DNA of 64,000 nucleotides, taken from Streptomyces sp. 1-11 (GTDB lineage Bacteria; Actinomycetota; Actinomycetes; Streptomycetales; Streptomycetaceae). Positions 52,495 to 61,485 of this stretch are shown here, in pieces. Position numbers and translations under genes: made by a program. The number at the start of each line of letters is the position of its first letter. Positions within the stretch are counted from its first letter, which is position 1. The notes below the pieces were generated by a model. The model made no database searches and was not told the DNA's origin. It was given only the letters and a program-made list of their open reading frames with translations. Location of the stretch: contig NZ_BJTV01000016.1 of assembly GCF_007176755.1 (NCBI RefSeq), positions 116,641 through 180,640 of the forward strand, read 5' to 3'.

Positions 52495-52524
52495 GGCGGC
52501 ACCCCACCAGGGGTGCCGCCCTTC
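52495..52524. repeat. attR: 30-bp direct repeat, right element border
   Basis: Perfect copy of 37350-37379. It forms a hairpin with an 11-bp stem (GGCGGCACCCC / GGGGTGCCGCC) and still serves as terminator for the minus-strand transglycosylase gene that ends at 52553. Confidence 0.88.
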
Positions 52525-52552
52525 CGCGTAGTCTCAGAGGTCCGCGCCGGCC

Positions 52553-53266
52553 TCAGTACGCGCTGTTGACGTTGTCGATCGAGCCGTACTTGTCGGCCGC
52601 GTAGTTGGCGGCGGCGGTGATGTTGGCGACCGGGTCGTAGATGTTCCACGAGGTGCCGGCCACGTGGTACGCCTTGAAGGTCGGCGGGATGACCTGCAGC
52701 AGGCCCTTCGACGGGATGCCGTTGACGGCGTTGACGTCCCAGTCGTTGATGGCCATCGGGTTGCCGGAGGACTCCCGCATGATGTTCTTGTGCAGACCGT
52801 GGTAGCTGCCCGGGATGCCCTTGGACTTCATGATGTCCAGGGACTGGCGGATCCAGCCGTCGAGGTTGTTCGAGTAGGTCTTCGCGGCGACCATCTGCAT
52901 CGCGGGACGCTGGGCCGAACGGCTCGCGGCCTTGTCGGCGCGCTCCTGCGCGGCCTGCTTCTGCGCCTCGGCCTTCTTGGCGTCGGCCTGCTTCTTGGCC
53001 TCGGCCTGCTGCTTGGCGACGGCGTCGAGCTTGACGGTCTGGCCGGCGAGCCGGTCGGTGAGCGAGCCCTTGACGTCCTTGACCGGCGTGTCGGCGTAGT
53101 GCACCTGCTGCGTCGCGGCGGCGTCGGTGGTCACGGTCTGGGCGTTGCCGGGGACGGTCGTGAAGGCCAGGGCGGCGGCACCGAGGGCGCCGACACCGGC
53201 GATGGCGATCTTGTGCTGCTTGGTCAGCGCACGACTATAAGCACGGTTGAGGATGTTCTTGGGCAT
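52553..53266 (-). CDS. secreted lytic transglycosylase (SLT domain)
   Basis: 237 residues from ATG 53264-53266. Long signal sequence (MPKNILNRAYSRALTKQHKIAIAGVGALGAAALAFTTVPGNAQ, cleavage near 43). A Lys/Ala/Gln-rich coiled-coil spacer (about 75-120) and a C-terminal SLT domain follow: LDIMKSKGIPGSYHGLHKNIMRESSGNPMAIND with catalytic Glu in RESSGNP, then GIPSKGLLQVIPPTFKAY and YDPVANITAAANYAADKYG. Cleaves peptidoglycan glycan strands outside the cell. The leader upstream is long and structured, suggesting RNA-level control, as for other Streptomyces cell-wall hydrolases. Confidence 0.92.
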   Translation of the reverse strand: MPKNILNRAYSRALTKQHKIAIAGVGALGAAALAFTTVPGNAQTVTTDAAATQQVHYADTPVKDVKGSLTDRLAGQTVKLDAVAKQQAEAKKQADAKKAEAQKQAAQERADKAASRSAQRPAMQMVAAKTYSNNLDGWIRQSLDIMKSKGIPGSYHGLHKNIMRESSGNPMAINDWDVNAVNGIPSKGLLQVIPPTFKAYHVAGTSWNIYDPVANITAAANYAADKYGSIDNVNSAY

Positions 53267-53279
53267 AGCTTGATGGACC

Positions 53280-53440
53280 TCTTCGATAGCGCGGAGGCCG
53301 CTCTCTATGTCCGCCGGGGGAATCGGTTCCTCCCGCACGAGGGCCGCGGCGGGAAACCGCGGCGCCGAGCGACGGAAGCAATTCTTAGCTGGCGCAAAAT
53401 GCCCAGGCAAAGGTGTGACGTACGAAGCCACATAGTGGAT
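53280..53440 (-). promoter_or_regulatory. structured 5' leader, possible c-di-AMP (ydaO-type) riboswitch
   Basis: On the minus strand GUCGCUC (53367-53373) can pair with GAGCGGC (53297-53303), enclosing a GCCGCGG/CCGCGGC hairpin and a GGAGGAACCGAUUCCCCC segment. ydaO-type riboswitches are known before Streptomyces wall-lytic enzyme genes, and this leader has the right position and a GGAACC element. The enclosed part is shorter than a standard ydaO aptamer, so identity is uncertain. Confidence 0.32.
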
Positions 53441-53453
53441 CAGGAAGGGCAAA

Positions 53454-53481
53454 ACGGGACAGACGTGGCCGTCTGCCCCGT
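53454..53481 (-). terminator. intrinsic terminator downstream of the queA-like gene
   Basis: Read on the minus strand: ACGGGGCAGAC ... GTCTGTCCCGT followed by TTTTG. The 11-bp stem (one G-U) plus U-run is a good intrinsic terminator for the SDR/queA-like operon. Confidence 0.75.
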
Positions 53482-53592
53482 TCACCTACGGGCGGTTTAT
53501 CTCCTATGCCCCTTCGTACGTGACGTGGACCCTATGCGCGGGCTCACACCGGCGACGCCTAGGTCTCACCCCGAGTTGCCGTCGCAACGCAC

Positions 53593-54651
53593 TCAGTGAG
53601 TGGTTTCCGGGGGCAGCAGGAGGTGCACGTCCCCGAACTCGTGCCACAGGTAGCGCCCGCGCAGCGCCTCCTCGTAGGCGCGGCCCACCGCGGCCCGGCC
53701 CGCGACCGCCTCCAGCATCAGCAGATGCGAGGCCTCCGGTTCGTGCAGGCCCGTCAGCAGCCCCTCGACCGCGCGTACCCCGCGCCCGGGCGTGACCACC
53801 AGATCGGTCCAGCCCCCGGCCGCCCGAACCACCCCGTCCGGCCCGGCCGCCGACTCCACCGCCCGCACGGCCGTCGTGCCCACCGCGACGACCCGCCCGC
53901 CACCGGCCCGGGCGGCGTTGATCAGCCGGGCCGACGCCTGCGGGACGCGGAACCGCTCCGGATACGGCGGCTCGTGCGCCTCCGCCGAGGCCACCCCGGT
54001 GTGCAGGGACACCGGCGCGAACTGCACCCCCCGGCTCACCAGCTCCACCACCAGACGCTCCGTGAAGGGCCGCGCCGCGCTCGGCATCTCCGCACTGCCC
54101 GCCCCGTCCGGCGCCGGCAGTGCGAACACCGTCTGGTACACCGACAGCGGCTGGTCCCGCTCCGTATAGGAGTAACGGATGGGCCGCCCGTGCTCCCGGA
54201 GCACCCGCAGGACCTCCGCCCCGGCCGGCCGGGCCCACCGCAGCCGGTCGCCCCGCCCGCTCAGCGGCTCCTCCAGCACCAGCCGCGCCCCGCCGGGCAA
54301 CCGCACCACTGCACCCGCGGGCACACCCGCACGCGCGCGCGTGGTACCCCGCCCGTCCGGCTCCCGCAGCTCCACCGCCCACCGGCCGTCGTCCCCGCAG
54401 GTGGAGAAGTGCACCACCACACGCGCGTGCCCGATCCGCCCGGTCACCGCGGCGGCCAGCGTGGGCGAGGTGTTCACCACCAGCACGTCACCGGCCCGCA
54501 GCAGCCCCGGGAACTCCCGGAAGGCGTGGTGCGTCACCTCGGTGCCGCGCGACACCAGCAGCCGGACGGCGTCCCGGTCCAGACCGGCCCCGCGCTGCTC
54601 GGCCGGCACGCGTGCCGACAGCTCCTCGGGCACCGTCACCGCGGTGGTCAT
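53593..54651 (-). CDS. QueA-like S-adenosylmethionine:tRNA ribosyltransferase-isomerase
   Basis: 352 residues from ATG 54649-54651, overlapping the SDR stop (ATGA). QueA signatures: LRAGDVLVVNTSPTLAAAVTGR, HFSTCGDDGRWAVELREP, RPIRYSYTERDQPLSVYQTVFA, GSAEMPSAARPFTERLVVELVSRGVQFAPVSLHTG and ..VVAVGTTAVRAVESAAG. QueA transfers a ribosyl group from SAM to 7-aminomethyl-7-deazaguanine in tRNA (queuosine synthesis). No other queuosine gene is in view, and several conserved positions deviate from classical QueA, so another substrate is possible. Confidence 0.85.
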   Translation of the reverse strand: MTTAVTVPEELSARVPAEQRGAGLDRDAVRLLVSRGTEVTHHAFREFPGLLRAGDVLVVNTSPTLAAAVTGRIGHARVVVHFSTCGDDGRWAVELREPDGRGTTRARAGVPAGAVVRLPGGARLVLEEPLSGRGDRLRWARPAGAEVLRVLREHGRPIRYSYTERDQPLSVYQTVFALPAPDGAGSAEMPSAARPFTERLVVELVSRGVQFAPVSLHTGVASAEAHEPPYPERFRVPQASARLINAARAGGGRVVAVGTTAVRAVESAAGPDGVVRAAGGWTDLVVTPGRGVRAVEGLLTGLHEPEASHLLMLEAVAGRAAVGRAYEEALRGRYLWHEFGDVHLLLPPETTH

Positions 54652-55355
54652 CGCCCCTCCACCGGCGCCGGCGTCAGCGCCGTCGCCGTGTACCGCCCGC
54701 TCGCCGGACGCTCGTCCAGCAGCCGCAGGAACGCCGGCACCACGCACGCGGGCTCCGGCCGCGCGTCCCCGTCGTCCGGGACCGCCGCCGCGTACAGGTC
54801 CGTCGCCATGTCCCCGGGATCCACCGCCCACACCCGCAGGCCCGGCTCCTCCCGGCCGAGCACCGCCGCTAGCTGGTCCAGGGCCGCCTTCGAGGCGCCG
54901 TAGCCGCCCCACGTCCCGTACGCCTCCACCGCCGCGTCCGAACTGACCGCGACCACCGCCCCCGCCGCCGACTCCCGCAGCAGCGGCAGCGCCTCCCGGA
55001 CCAGGCCGAGCGCCGCCACGACGTTCACCTCCAGCGCCCGCCGCAGCCCCTCCACGGGCAGCTCCGCCAGCCGCACCAGCGGCTCGGCGCCGAGCGCGCT
55101 CGCGTTGCTCACCACCAGGTCGACCCCGCCCAGCCGCCGCGCGGCGGCCACCAGCGCGGCCCGGTGCCCGGCGTCCGTGACGTCCCCGGGCACCGCCGTC
55201 ACCCGCGTGCCGTGCCCGGCGACCGCTTCCGCCGCCTCCTTCAGCGGCCCGGCGCCGCGGGCGTCGAGCACCAGGTCCCAGCCGCGCGCGGCCAGCCCCT
55301 CGGCGAGCGCCCGCCCCAGCCCCTTGGAGGCCCCCGTGATGATCGCTACCGGCAT
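54648..55355 (-). CDS. SDR family NAD(P)-dependent oxidoreductase
   Basis: 235 residues from ATG 55353-55355, GAGGGGA upstream. Motifs TGASKGLG, VVSNAS (NNAG variant), Ser in VVAVSSDAAVEAYGTWGGYGASKAAL and Tyr/Lys YGASK. Cytosolic reductase of unknown substrate. Translationally coupled to the QueA-like gene, which suggests a shared pathway. Confidence 0.88.
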   Translation of the reverse strand: MPVAIITGASKGLGRALAEGLAARGWDLVLDARGAGPLKEAAEAVAGHGTRVTAVPGDVTDAGHRAALVAAARRLGGVDLVVSNASALGAEPLVRLAELPVEGLRRALEVNVVAALGLVREALPLLRESAAGAVVAVSSDAAVEAYGTWGGYGASKAALDQLAAVLGREEPGLRVWAVDPGDMATDLYAAAVPDDGDARPEPACVVPAFLRLLDERPASGRYTATALTPAPVEGR

Positions 55356-55584
55356 GACAACCGTCCCCTCTTCCGTCTGCCGCCCCGCCGGGCGGTGACC
55401 ACAACCTAGGAACGGCCGCCCCCGCACCGCCTCGGACGCGGGCACCAGAGCGGCGGGGTCCTTCGGCGTACGCCCGACGCCCGGGGCCGCGGGACCTACC
55501 CCCAGCGCCCTAGGGCCTGCGACGGGGGCCCCTGCCGCCACCGGTCCGATCCGCGCCGCCGTACCCCGCCGGTACCGTGAGGAC

Positions 55585-56730
55585 ATGAGTCAAGGCCCCC
55601 GGTCCGGCCTCGCCGCGGTGAGTTCCGCGCTGCTGGCCATGAGCAGGCACCTGGAGGTGCGCGACGTCCTGAAGACGATCGTCGCCTCCGCCCGTGAACT
55701 GCTCGACGCGCAGTACGCCGCCCTCGGCGTCCCCGACGACCACGGCGGCTTCGCGCAGTTCGTCGTCGACGGCGTCAGCGACGCCCAGTGGAAGGCCATC
55801 GGCCCGCTGCCCCGCCGGCACGGCATCCTGGCCGCCATGCTGGACGAGGCCCGGCCCGAGCGCCTCGCCGACGTCCGCAAGGACCCCCGCTTCGAGGGCT
55901 GGCCGGCCGCCCACCCCGACATGTCCGACTTCCTGGGCCTGCCGGTCAGGGACGGCGAGGAGGTCATCGGGGCCCTCTTCCTCGCCAACAAGCGCTGCCC
56001 CAAGCCCGAGGGGAGCTGCGGCTTCACCGAGGAGGACGAGGAACTGCTCGCCATCCTCGCCCAGCACGCGGCGATCGCCCTCACCAACGCCCGCCTGTAC
56101 GAACGCAGCCGGGAGCTGACCATCGCCGAGGAACGCTCCCGGCTCGCCCACGAACTGCACGACGCGGTCAGCCAGAAGCTCTTCTCGCTGCGCCTGACCG
56201 CCCAGGCGGCGGCCGCACTGGTCGACCGCGACCCCGCCCGCGCCAAGGGCGAGTTGCACCAGGTCGCCGCCCTCGCCGCCGAGGCGACCGACGAACTGCG
56301 CGCCGCGGTCGTCGAGTTGCGCCCGGCCGCACTGGACGAGGACGGCCTGATCGCCACCCTGCGCACCCAGACACAGGTCCTCGACCGCGCCCACAGCGCG
56401 CGCGTGACCTTCGCCAGCAACGGCTTCCGCGCCCTGCCCGCCGCCCAGGAGGAGGCGGTGCTGCGGGTCGCCCAGGAAGCCCTGCACAACGCCCTGCGCC
56501 ACTCCGGCGCCGAGCACGTCCGGGTGAGCGTGGACCGGCGCGGCGGCGGAGCCGTGCTGCGCGTCGCCGACGACGGCAGCGGCTTCGACCCGGGCGCCGT
56601 GCGCCGGGCCGGACGCCACCTCGGGCTCGTCTCCATGCGAGACCGGGCCGACGGCGTCGGCGGCACCCTCACCGTGCACGCGGAGCCCGGCAGAGGCACC
56701 ACGATCGAGATGGAGGTACCCGGTGGCTGA
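55585..56730 (+). CDS. GAF-domain sensor histidine kinase (NarL-type partner)
   Basis: 381 residues, ATG 55585. N-terminal GAF domain (about 20-170: VLKTIVASARELLDAQYAALGV...SDFLGLPVRDGEEVIGALFLANK), dimerisation/phosphoacceptor helix with His in ERSRLAHELHDAVSQKLFSLRL (HisKA_3), and ATPase core EALHNALRHSGAEHVRVSV ... VADDGSGFDPG ... GRHLGLVSMRDRADGVGGTL. Cytosolic, so it senses an internal ligand or redox/gas signal through GAF. The response regulator gene overlaps by 8 bp. Confidence 0.94.
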   Translation: MSQGPRSGLAAVSSALLAMSRHLEVRDVLKTIVASARELLDAQYAALGVPDDHGGFAQFVVDGVSDAQWKAIGPLPRRHGILAAMLDEARPERLADVRKDPRFEGWPAAHPDMSDFLGLPVRDGEEVIGALFLANKRCPKPEGSCGFTEEDEELLAILAQHAAIALTNARLYERSRELTIAEERSRLAHELHDAVSQKLFSLRLTAQAAAALVDRDPARAKGELHQVAALAAEATDELRAAVVELRPAALDEDGLIATLRTQTQVLDRAHSARVTFASNGFRALPAAQEEAVLRVAQEALHNALRHSGAEHVRVSVDRRGGGAVLRVADDGSGFDPGAVRRAGRHLGLVSMRDRADGVGGTLTVHAEPGRGTTIEMEVPGG

Positions 56731-57364
56731 CCCGATCAGAGTGCTGCTCGTCGACGACCACCAGGTCGTCCGCCGCGGCCTGCGCACCTTCCTCGAGGTG
56801 CAGGACGACATCGAGGTCGTCGGCGAGGCCGCGGACGGCGACCAGGGAGTCGCCCGCGCCGAGGAACTGCGGCCCGACGTCGTCCTCATGGACGTCAAGA
56901 TGCCGGGCACCGACGGCATCGACGCCCTGCGCCGGCTCCGCGAACTCGACAACCCCGCGCGCGTGCTGATCGTCACCAGCTTCACCGAGCAGCGCACGGT
57001 GGTCCCAGCCCTGCGCGCGGGCGCCGCCGGGTACGTCTACAAGGACGTGGACCCCGACGCGCTCGCCGGCGCCATCCGTTCCGTGCACGCCGGCCACGTC
57101 CTGCTCCAGGCCGAGATCGCCGGCGCCCTGCTCTCCCAGGACGAGGCCGGCGCCGGCCAGGGCCGGGCGGGTTCGCTCACCGACCGGGAACGGGAGGTGC
57201 TGGGCCTGATAGCCGACGGCCGCTCCAACCGGGAGATCGCCCGCGCCCTGGTGCTCTCCGAGAAGACCGTCAAGACGCACGTGTCCAACATCCTGATGAA
57301 GCTCGACCTCGCCGACCGCACCCAGGCCGCCCTGTGGGCCGTACGCCACGGCGTGGCCGGCTGA
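56723..57364 (+). CDS. NarL/FixJ family response regulator
   Basis: 213 residues from GTG 56723, overlapping the kinase gene. Receiver domain with phosphoacceptor Asp in PDVVLMDVKMPGTDG (about residue 54), acidic DD at 10-11, conserved Thr/Ser (IVTSFTE) and Lys (YVYKD). C-terminal LuxR HTH: LTDREREVLGLIADGRSNREIARALVLSEKTVKTHVSNILMKLDLADRTQAALWA. Cognate partner of the upstream kinase. Confidence 0.95.
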   Translation: MADPIRVLLVDDHQVVRRGLRTFLEVQDDIEVVGEAADGDQGVARAEELRPDVVLMDVKMPGTDGIDALRRLRELDNPARVLIVTSFTEQRTVVPALRAGAAGYVYKDVDPDALAGAIRSVHAGHVLLQAEIAGALLSQDEAGAGQGRAGSLTDREREVLGLIADGRSNREIARALVLSEKTVKTHVSNILMKLDLADRTQAALWAVRHGVAG

Positions 57365-57371
57365 ACGGCCC

Positions 57372-57399
57372 GGCCGTCCGGGAGACCCTCCGGACGGCC
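57372..57399. terminator. bidirectional terminator after the two-component operon
   Basis: GGCCGTCCGG-N8-CCGGACGGCC, perfect 10-bp stem between convergent genes. Confidence 0.75.
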
Positions 57400-57410
57400 C
57401 GGCCCACGCC

Positions 57411-58199
57411 TCAGCGGACCCCTCGCTCCCGCTCCTCCACCATGGAGTTGTACGCCGCCACCTGAGCCCGCCGGGCGGTCCGCTCCACCGGCCGCAGCGC
57501 CGCGCCCCGCGCCGCCATCTCCGACGCGCTCACCGCACCGCCGTGCCCCTTGCCGGACGCCAGGGAAACCAGCAGCCCCACCCGCTGCGCCAGCTCCAGC
57601 ACCCGCACCGCACGCGGCGGGTACCCCGGCGCCAGCACCTCGCGGCCCCGCTCGGACCGCGCCCGGTACGCGTCGATCGCCGCCTCCGCCACCGGACCCG
57701 ACCCGGCGACGTCCAGCTTCGACAGCACCTCGGTCGCCTCCCGCAGCGCCTCGGCCAGCTCCCGCTCGGCCTCACCGAGCGAGGGCACGTCCGCGGGCGG
57801 CGCCTCCCGCACCGGCAGCACGTGCCAGACCACCTCGACGTGCACGTCACCGTCCGGGCCCGCCTCGGACACCTCCGGGACCAGCCCGAACGCCGCCCCG
57901 AAGCAGAGCACCGCCTCCTCGGCGTCCAGCGCCCGCGCGTTGAACTCCGGCGGCCCGCTCAGCCCGAGCGGATGGCCGGGCGCGGGCAGCGCCACCCGCA
58001 GACCGGTCACCCCCAGCGCCCGCAGCCGCCCCAGCGCCAGCGTGAGCCCCGCCGGCCCCTGCTCACCCGGCAGCCCCCGCACCCGGTGCACGGCGTCCTC
58101 GCCCACGATGGCGAGGGCGGCGTCGTCCGGAGAGACGAGTCCGGCCAGAAGGGCGTTTCCCCAAGCGGCGAGGCGTCCTGAACGCGGTTCCGAGAGCAT
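57411..58199 (-). CDS. conserved actinobacterial hypothetical protein
   Basis: 262 residues, ATG 58197-58199. No transmembrane segment or signal peptide. Contains RSGRLAAWGNALLAGLVSPDDAALAIVGEDAVHRV, LGVTGLRVALPAPGHPLGLSGPPEFNARALDAEEAVL and a helical C-terminal half ending in AQVAAYNSMVEERERGVR. I recall it as a conserved hypothetical family in Streptomyces; no function can be assigned. Divergent from the ABC ATPase gene. Confidence 0.75.
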   Translation of the reverse strand: MLSEPRSGRLAAWGNALLAGLVSPDDAALAIVGEDAVHRVRGLPGEQGPAGLTLALGRLRALGVTGLRVALPAPGHPLGLSGPPEFNARALDAEEAVLCFGAAFGLVPEVSEAGPDGDVHVEVVWHVLPVREAPPADVPSLGEAERELAEALREATEVLSKLDVAGSGPVAEAAIDAYRARSERGREVLAPGYPPRAVRVLELAQRVGLLVSLASGKGHGGAVSASEMAARGAALRPVERTARRAQVAAYNSMVEERERGVR

Positions 58200-58350
58200 G
58201 CCCCCACCCTAAGGACCGGACCGATGGAATGGTGCGGGGCACTCGTGGCGTAGATTTCATAGGGGCTGCGCCCACCGGCGCGGCGGCCCGAGCCACAGGC
58301 GTACGCGACCAGCCGAGACCGGCCACACTGCAAGGGGAGACAACGCGCTC

Positions 58351-59142
<792 letters not shown>

Positions 59143-59203
59143 CGCCCGCCGCACTCCCGTTCGCGCCCTGTCCGCCGCGGGACCGCGCACCTACCATGAC
59201 CAT

Positions 59204-59635
59204 GTGAACGACATCGACGCATGGGTGTGGTGGCTCGTCGGCGCGGCGGCGCTCGGAATCCCCCTCGTGGTCACCGCGATGCCGGAGTTCGGCATGTTCG
59301 CGGTCGGGGCGGTCGCGGCGGCGGTCGTCGCCGGGCTCGGCTTCGGCGTGGTGATCCAGGTGCTCGCCTTCGTCGTCGTCTCGGTCGCCCTGATCGCCGT
59401 GGTCCGCCCCATCGCGGCCCGGCACGGCAGACAGCGGCCCCAACTGGCCACCGGCGTCGACGCCCTGAAGGGGAAACAGGCGGTCGTCATGGAACGCGTC
59501 GACGGCTCCGGCGGACGCGTCAAGCTCGCCGGGGAGATCTGGTCGGCCCGCTCGCTCGACACCGGCCGCGCCTACGACGTCGGCCAGGAGGTGGACGTCG
59601 TGGACATCGAAGGGGCCACCGCGATCGTCATCTGA
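59204..59635 (+). CDS. NfeD-like membrane protein
   Basis: 143 residues from GTG 59204. Two or three hydrophobic helices (WWLVGAAALGIPLVVTAM; MFAVGAVAAAVVAGLGFGVVIQVLAFVVVSVALIAVV), then an OB-fold domain (GVDALKGKQAVVMERVDGSGGRVKLAGEIWSARSLDTGRAYDVGQEVDVVDIEGATAIVI). NfeD proteins pair with SPFH/stomatin proteins, which the next gene encodes, in membrane microdomains. Confidence 0.9.
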   Translation: MNDIDAWVWWLVGAAALGIPLVVTAMPEFGMFAVGAVAAAVVAGLGFGVVIQVLAFVVVSVALIAVVRPIAARHGRQRPQLATGVDALKGKQAVVMERVDGSGGRVKLAGEIWSARSLDTGRAYDVGQEVDVVDIEGATAIVI

Positions 59636-59746
59636 GGCGTCCTGCCCACGAGTTGGGCCACGGTCTGTCAGACTCGACCAGCAAGATCCTCAACGGCGAC
59701 TGGATCCGTTGAAGGTGCCGAGGCGGAGAGGGGTACGGGGAACACG

Positions 59747-60718
59747 ATGGAACCGGTCATCATCGTCCTGATCATTCTGGTGGTGTTGGTCTTCATCGCC
59801 CTGATCAAGACCATCCAGGTCATTCCACAGGCCAGCGCCGCCATCGTCGAGCGCTTCGGCCGCTACACGCGGACCCTGAACGCGGGACTCAACATCGTCG
59901 TCCCGTTCATCGACACCATCCGCAACCGCATCGACCTGCGTGAACAGGTCGTGCCGTTCCCGCCCCAGCCGGTGATCACCCAGGACAACCTGGTCGTCAA
60001 CATCGACACCGTCATCTACTACCAGGTGACCGACGCCCGGGCCGCCACCTACGAGGTCGCCAGCTACATCCAGGCCATCGAGCAGCTCACCGTCACCACC
60101 CTGCGCAACATCATCGGCGGCATGGACCTCGAGCGCACGCTGACCTCCCGCGAGGAGATCAACGCGGCCCTGCGCGGCGTCCTCGACGAGGCCACCGGCA
60201 AGTGGGGCATCCGCGTCAACCGCGTGGAACTCAAGGCCATCGAGCCGCCCACCTCCATCCAGGACTCGATGGAGAAGCAGATGCGCGCCGACCGCGACAA
60301 GCGCGCCGCGATCCTCACCGCCGAAGGCACGCGCCAGGCCGCCATCCTGACCGCCGAGGGCGAGAAGCAGTCCCAGATCCTGCGCGCCGAGGGTGAGGCC
60401 AAGGCCGCCGCGCTGCGCGCCGAGGGTGAGGCCCAGGCCGTCCGCACGGTCTTCGAGGCCATCCACGCCGGCGACCCCGACCAGAAGCTCCTCTCCTACC
60501 AGTACCTCCAGATGCTCCCGAAGATCGCCGAGGGCGACGCCAACAAGCTCTGGATCGTGCCCAGCGAGATCGGCGACGCCCTCAAGGGCCTGTCCGGCGC
60601 GATGGGCAACTTCGGCCCCCTGGGCGGCGGTCAGCCCGGCAACGGCGGCAACTCCTCCGTCCCGCCGCAGAACAACGGCCCTTACACCGAACGACGCGAA
60701 AAGCCGTCGATCGACTGA
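59747..60718 (+). CDS. SPFH/Band 7 (stomatin-like) membrane protein
   Basis: 323 residues. N-terminal membrane hairpin or helix (VIIVLIILVVLVFIALIKTI), SPFH domain (about 28-180: ASAAIVERFGRYTRTLNAGLNIVVPFIDTIRNRIDLREQVVPFPPQPVITQDNLVV), a coiled-coil with repeated RAEGEA/TAEGE units (about 190-230), and a Gly/Asn-rich tail. Stomatin-like scaffold that organises membrane microdomains, most likely with the NfeD protein encoded 111 bp upstream. Confidence 0.93.
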   Translation: MEPVIIVLIILVVLVFIALIKTIQVIPQASAAIVERFGRYTRTLNAGLNIVVPFIDTIRNRIDLREQVVPFPPQPVITQDNLVVNIDTVIYYQVTDARAATYEVASYIQAIEQLTVTTLRNIIGGMDLERTLTSREEINAALRGVLDEATGKWGIRVNRVELKAIEPPTSIQDSMEKQMRADRDKRAAILTAEGTRQAAILTAEGEKQSQILRAEGEAKAAALRAEGEAQAVRTVFEAIHAGDPDQKLLSYQYLQMLPKIAEGDANKLWIVPSEIGDALKGLSGAMGNFGPLGGGQPGNGGNSSVPPQNNGPYTERREKPSID

Positions 60719-60732
60719 CACCGCACGACGCG

Positions 60733-60768
60733 GCGACCCCGCGGCCCGTCGACGGGCCGCGGGGTCGC
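60733..60768 (+). terminator. terminator after the SPFH gene
   Basis: Perfect 36-bp palindrome (two 18-bp arms: GCGACCCCGCGGCCCGTC and its complement) 14 bp past the stop, followed by TTCGCTTC. Confidence 0.85.
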
Positions 60769-60811
60769 TTCGCTTCACGGCCGGGCCGTGCGAGCACGCG
60801 TGGACAGATCC

Positions 60812-61318
60812 TCAGGCGGCTTCCCCCGCGAGCCACCCCGGAAGCGCGGCCATGTCCTCCTGCCCCAGGGCCAGCAGCATCGCGTCGGCCGGCGTCGGCT
60901 CGAACGGCTCCCGCAGCAGAGCCATACCGGCCTCGTCCGGAGTCCGGTTCGCCTTGCGGTGGTTGTCCTCGGCGCACGCGGCCACGGTGTTCAGCCACGT
61001 GTCCTGCCCGCCCTTCGACCGCGGCAGCACGTGGTCCACGGTCGTCGCCCTGCGCCCGCAGTAGGCGCACCGGTGCCGGTCACGGACCAGCACCCCCCGC
61101 CTCGACCACGGCGCTTGTCTTCGGAACGGCACCCGTACGTATCTGCAGAGCCTGATCACCCGGGGCGCGGGTATGTCGACATCGGCCCCGCGCATGCGCA
61201 GCACGGGATGGGCCTGCTCGACGACGGCCTTGTCCTGCAGCACCAGAACGACGGCCCGGTTCAGAGTCACCGTCGACAGCGGCTCGAAGCTCGCGTTCAG
61301 AACCAGCGTGTCACGCAT
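60812..61318 (-). CDS. HNH endonuclease domain protein
   Basis: 168 residues from ATG 61316-61318 (GGAGG upstream); the ORF extends further but conserved sequence MRDTLVLNASFEPLSTVTLNRAVVLVLQDKAVV starts here. HNH core: CAYCGRRATTVDHVLPRSKGGQDTWLNTVAACAEDNHRKANRTPDEAGM. A widely conserved actinobacterial chromosomal HNH protein, thought to act on DNA; not linked to a mobile element here. Confidence 0.9.
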   Translation of the reverse strand: MRDTLVLNASFEPLSTVTLNRAVVLVLQDKAVVEQAHPVLRMRGADVDIPAPRVIRLCRYVRVPFRRQAPWSRRGVLVRDRHRCAYCGRRATTVDHVLPRSKGGQDTWLNTVAACAEDNHRKANRTPDEAGMALLREPFEPTPADAMLLALGQEDMAALPGWLAGEAA

Positions 61319-61403
61319 CCAGCCCACCTCCCGTGCGCACCTGCCCACCCCCCGGCGGGCTCGGATCAACTCTGTACGGGCGCGCCGAGATGGACAACGC
61401 AAT

Positions 61404-61447
61404 AAAAAATGCCCGCCCCTGATCAATTCCAAGACCAGAGGCGGGCA
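61404..61447 (-). terminator. intrinsic terminator with U-tract downstream of the PEBP gene
   Basis: On the minus strand TGCCCGCC (61440-61447) pairs with GGCGGGCA (61410-61417) and is followed by six T (61404-61409). One of the few textbook U-tailed terminators in the window. Confidence 0.8.
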
Positions 61448-61485
61448 AACGTGCCATGAACGCTTGGCTGGATCAGCGCGGTGCG

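Larger units (their letters stand above)
37350..52524. mobile_element. integrated AICE-like element carrying phage capsid genes
   Basis: About 15.1 kb bounded by a 30-bp perfect direct repeat, with a tyrosine integrase gene next to the right border. Contents in order: GntR/UTRA repressor; Xis/HTH gene; about nine tiny coupled genes including Spd-like membrane proteins; FtsK/TraB-type translocase; XRE repressor; Xis-like gene; Prim-Pol; replication ATPase with an internal repeat cluster; Zn-finger ORF; HNH nuclease; small terminase; two small ORFs; HK97 major capsid protein; integrase. Integration, replication, transfer and repressor modules define an AICE of the Prim-Pol type. The HNH-TerS-capsid set is phage-derived, and large terminase, portal, protease and tail genes are missing. 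Confidence 0.85.
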
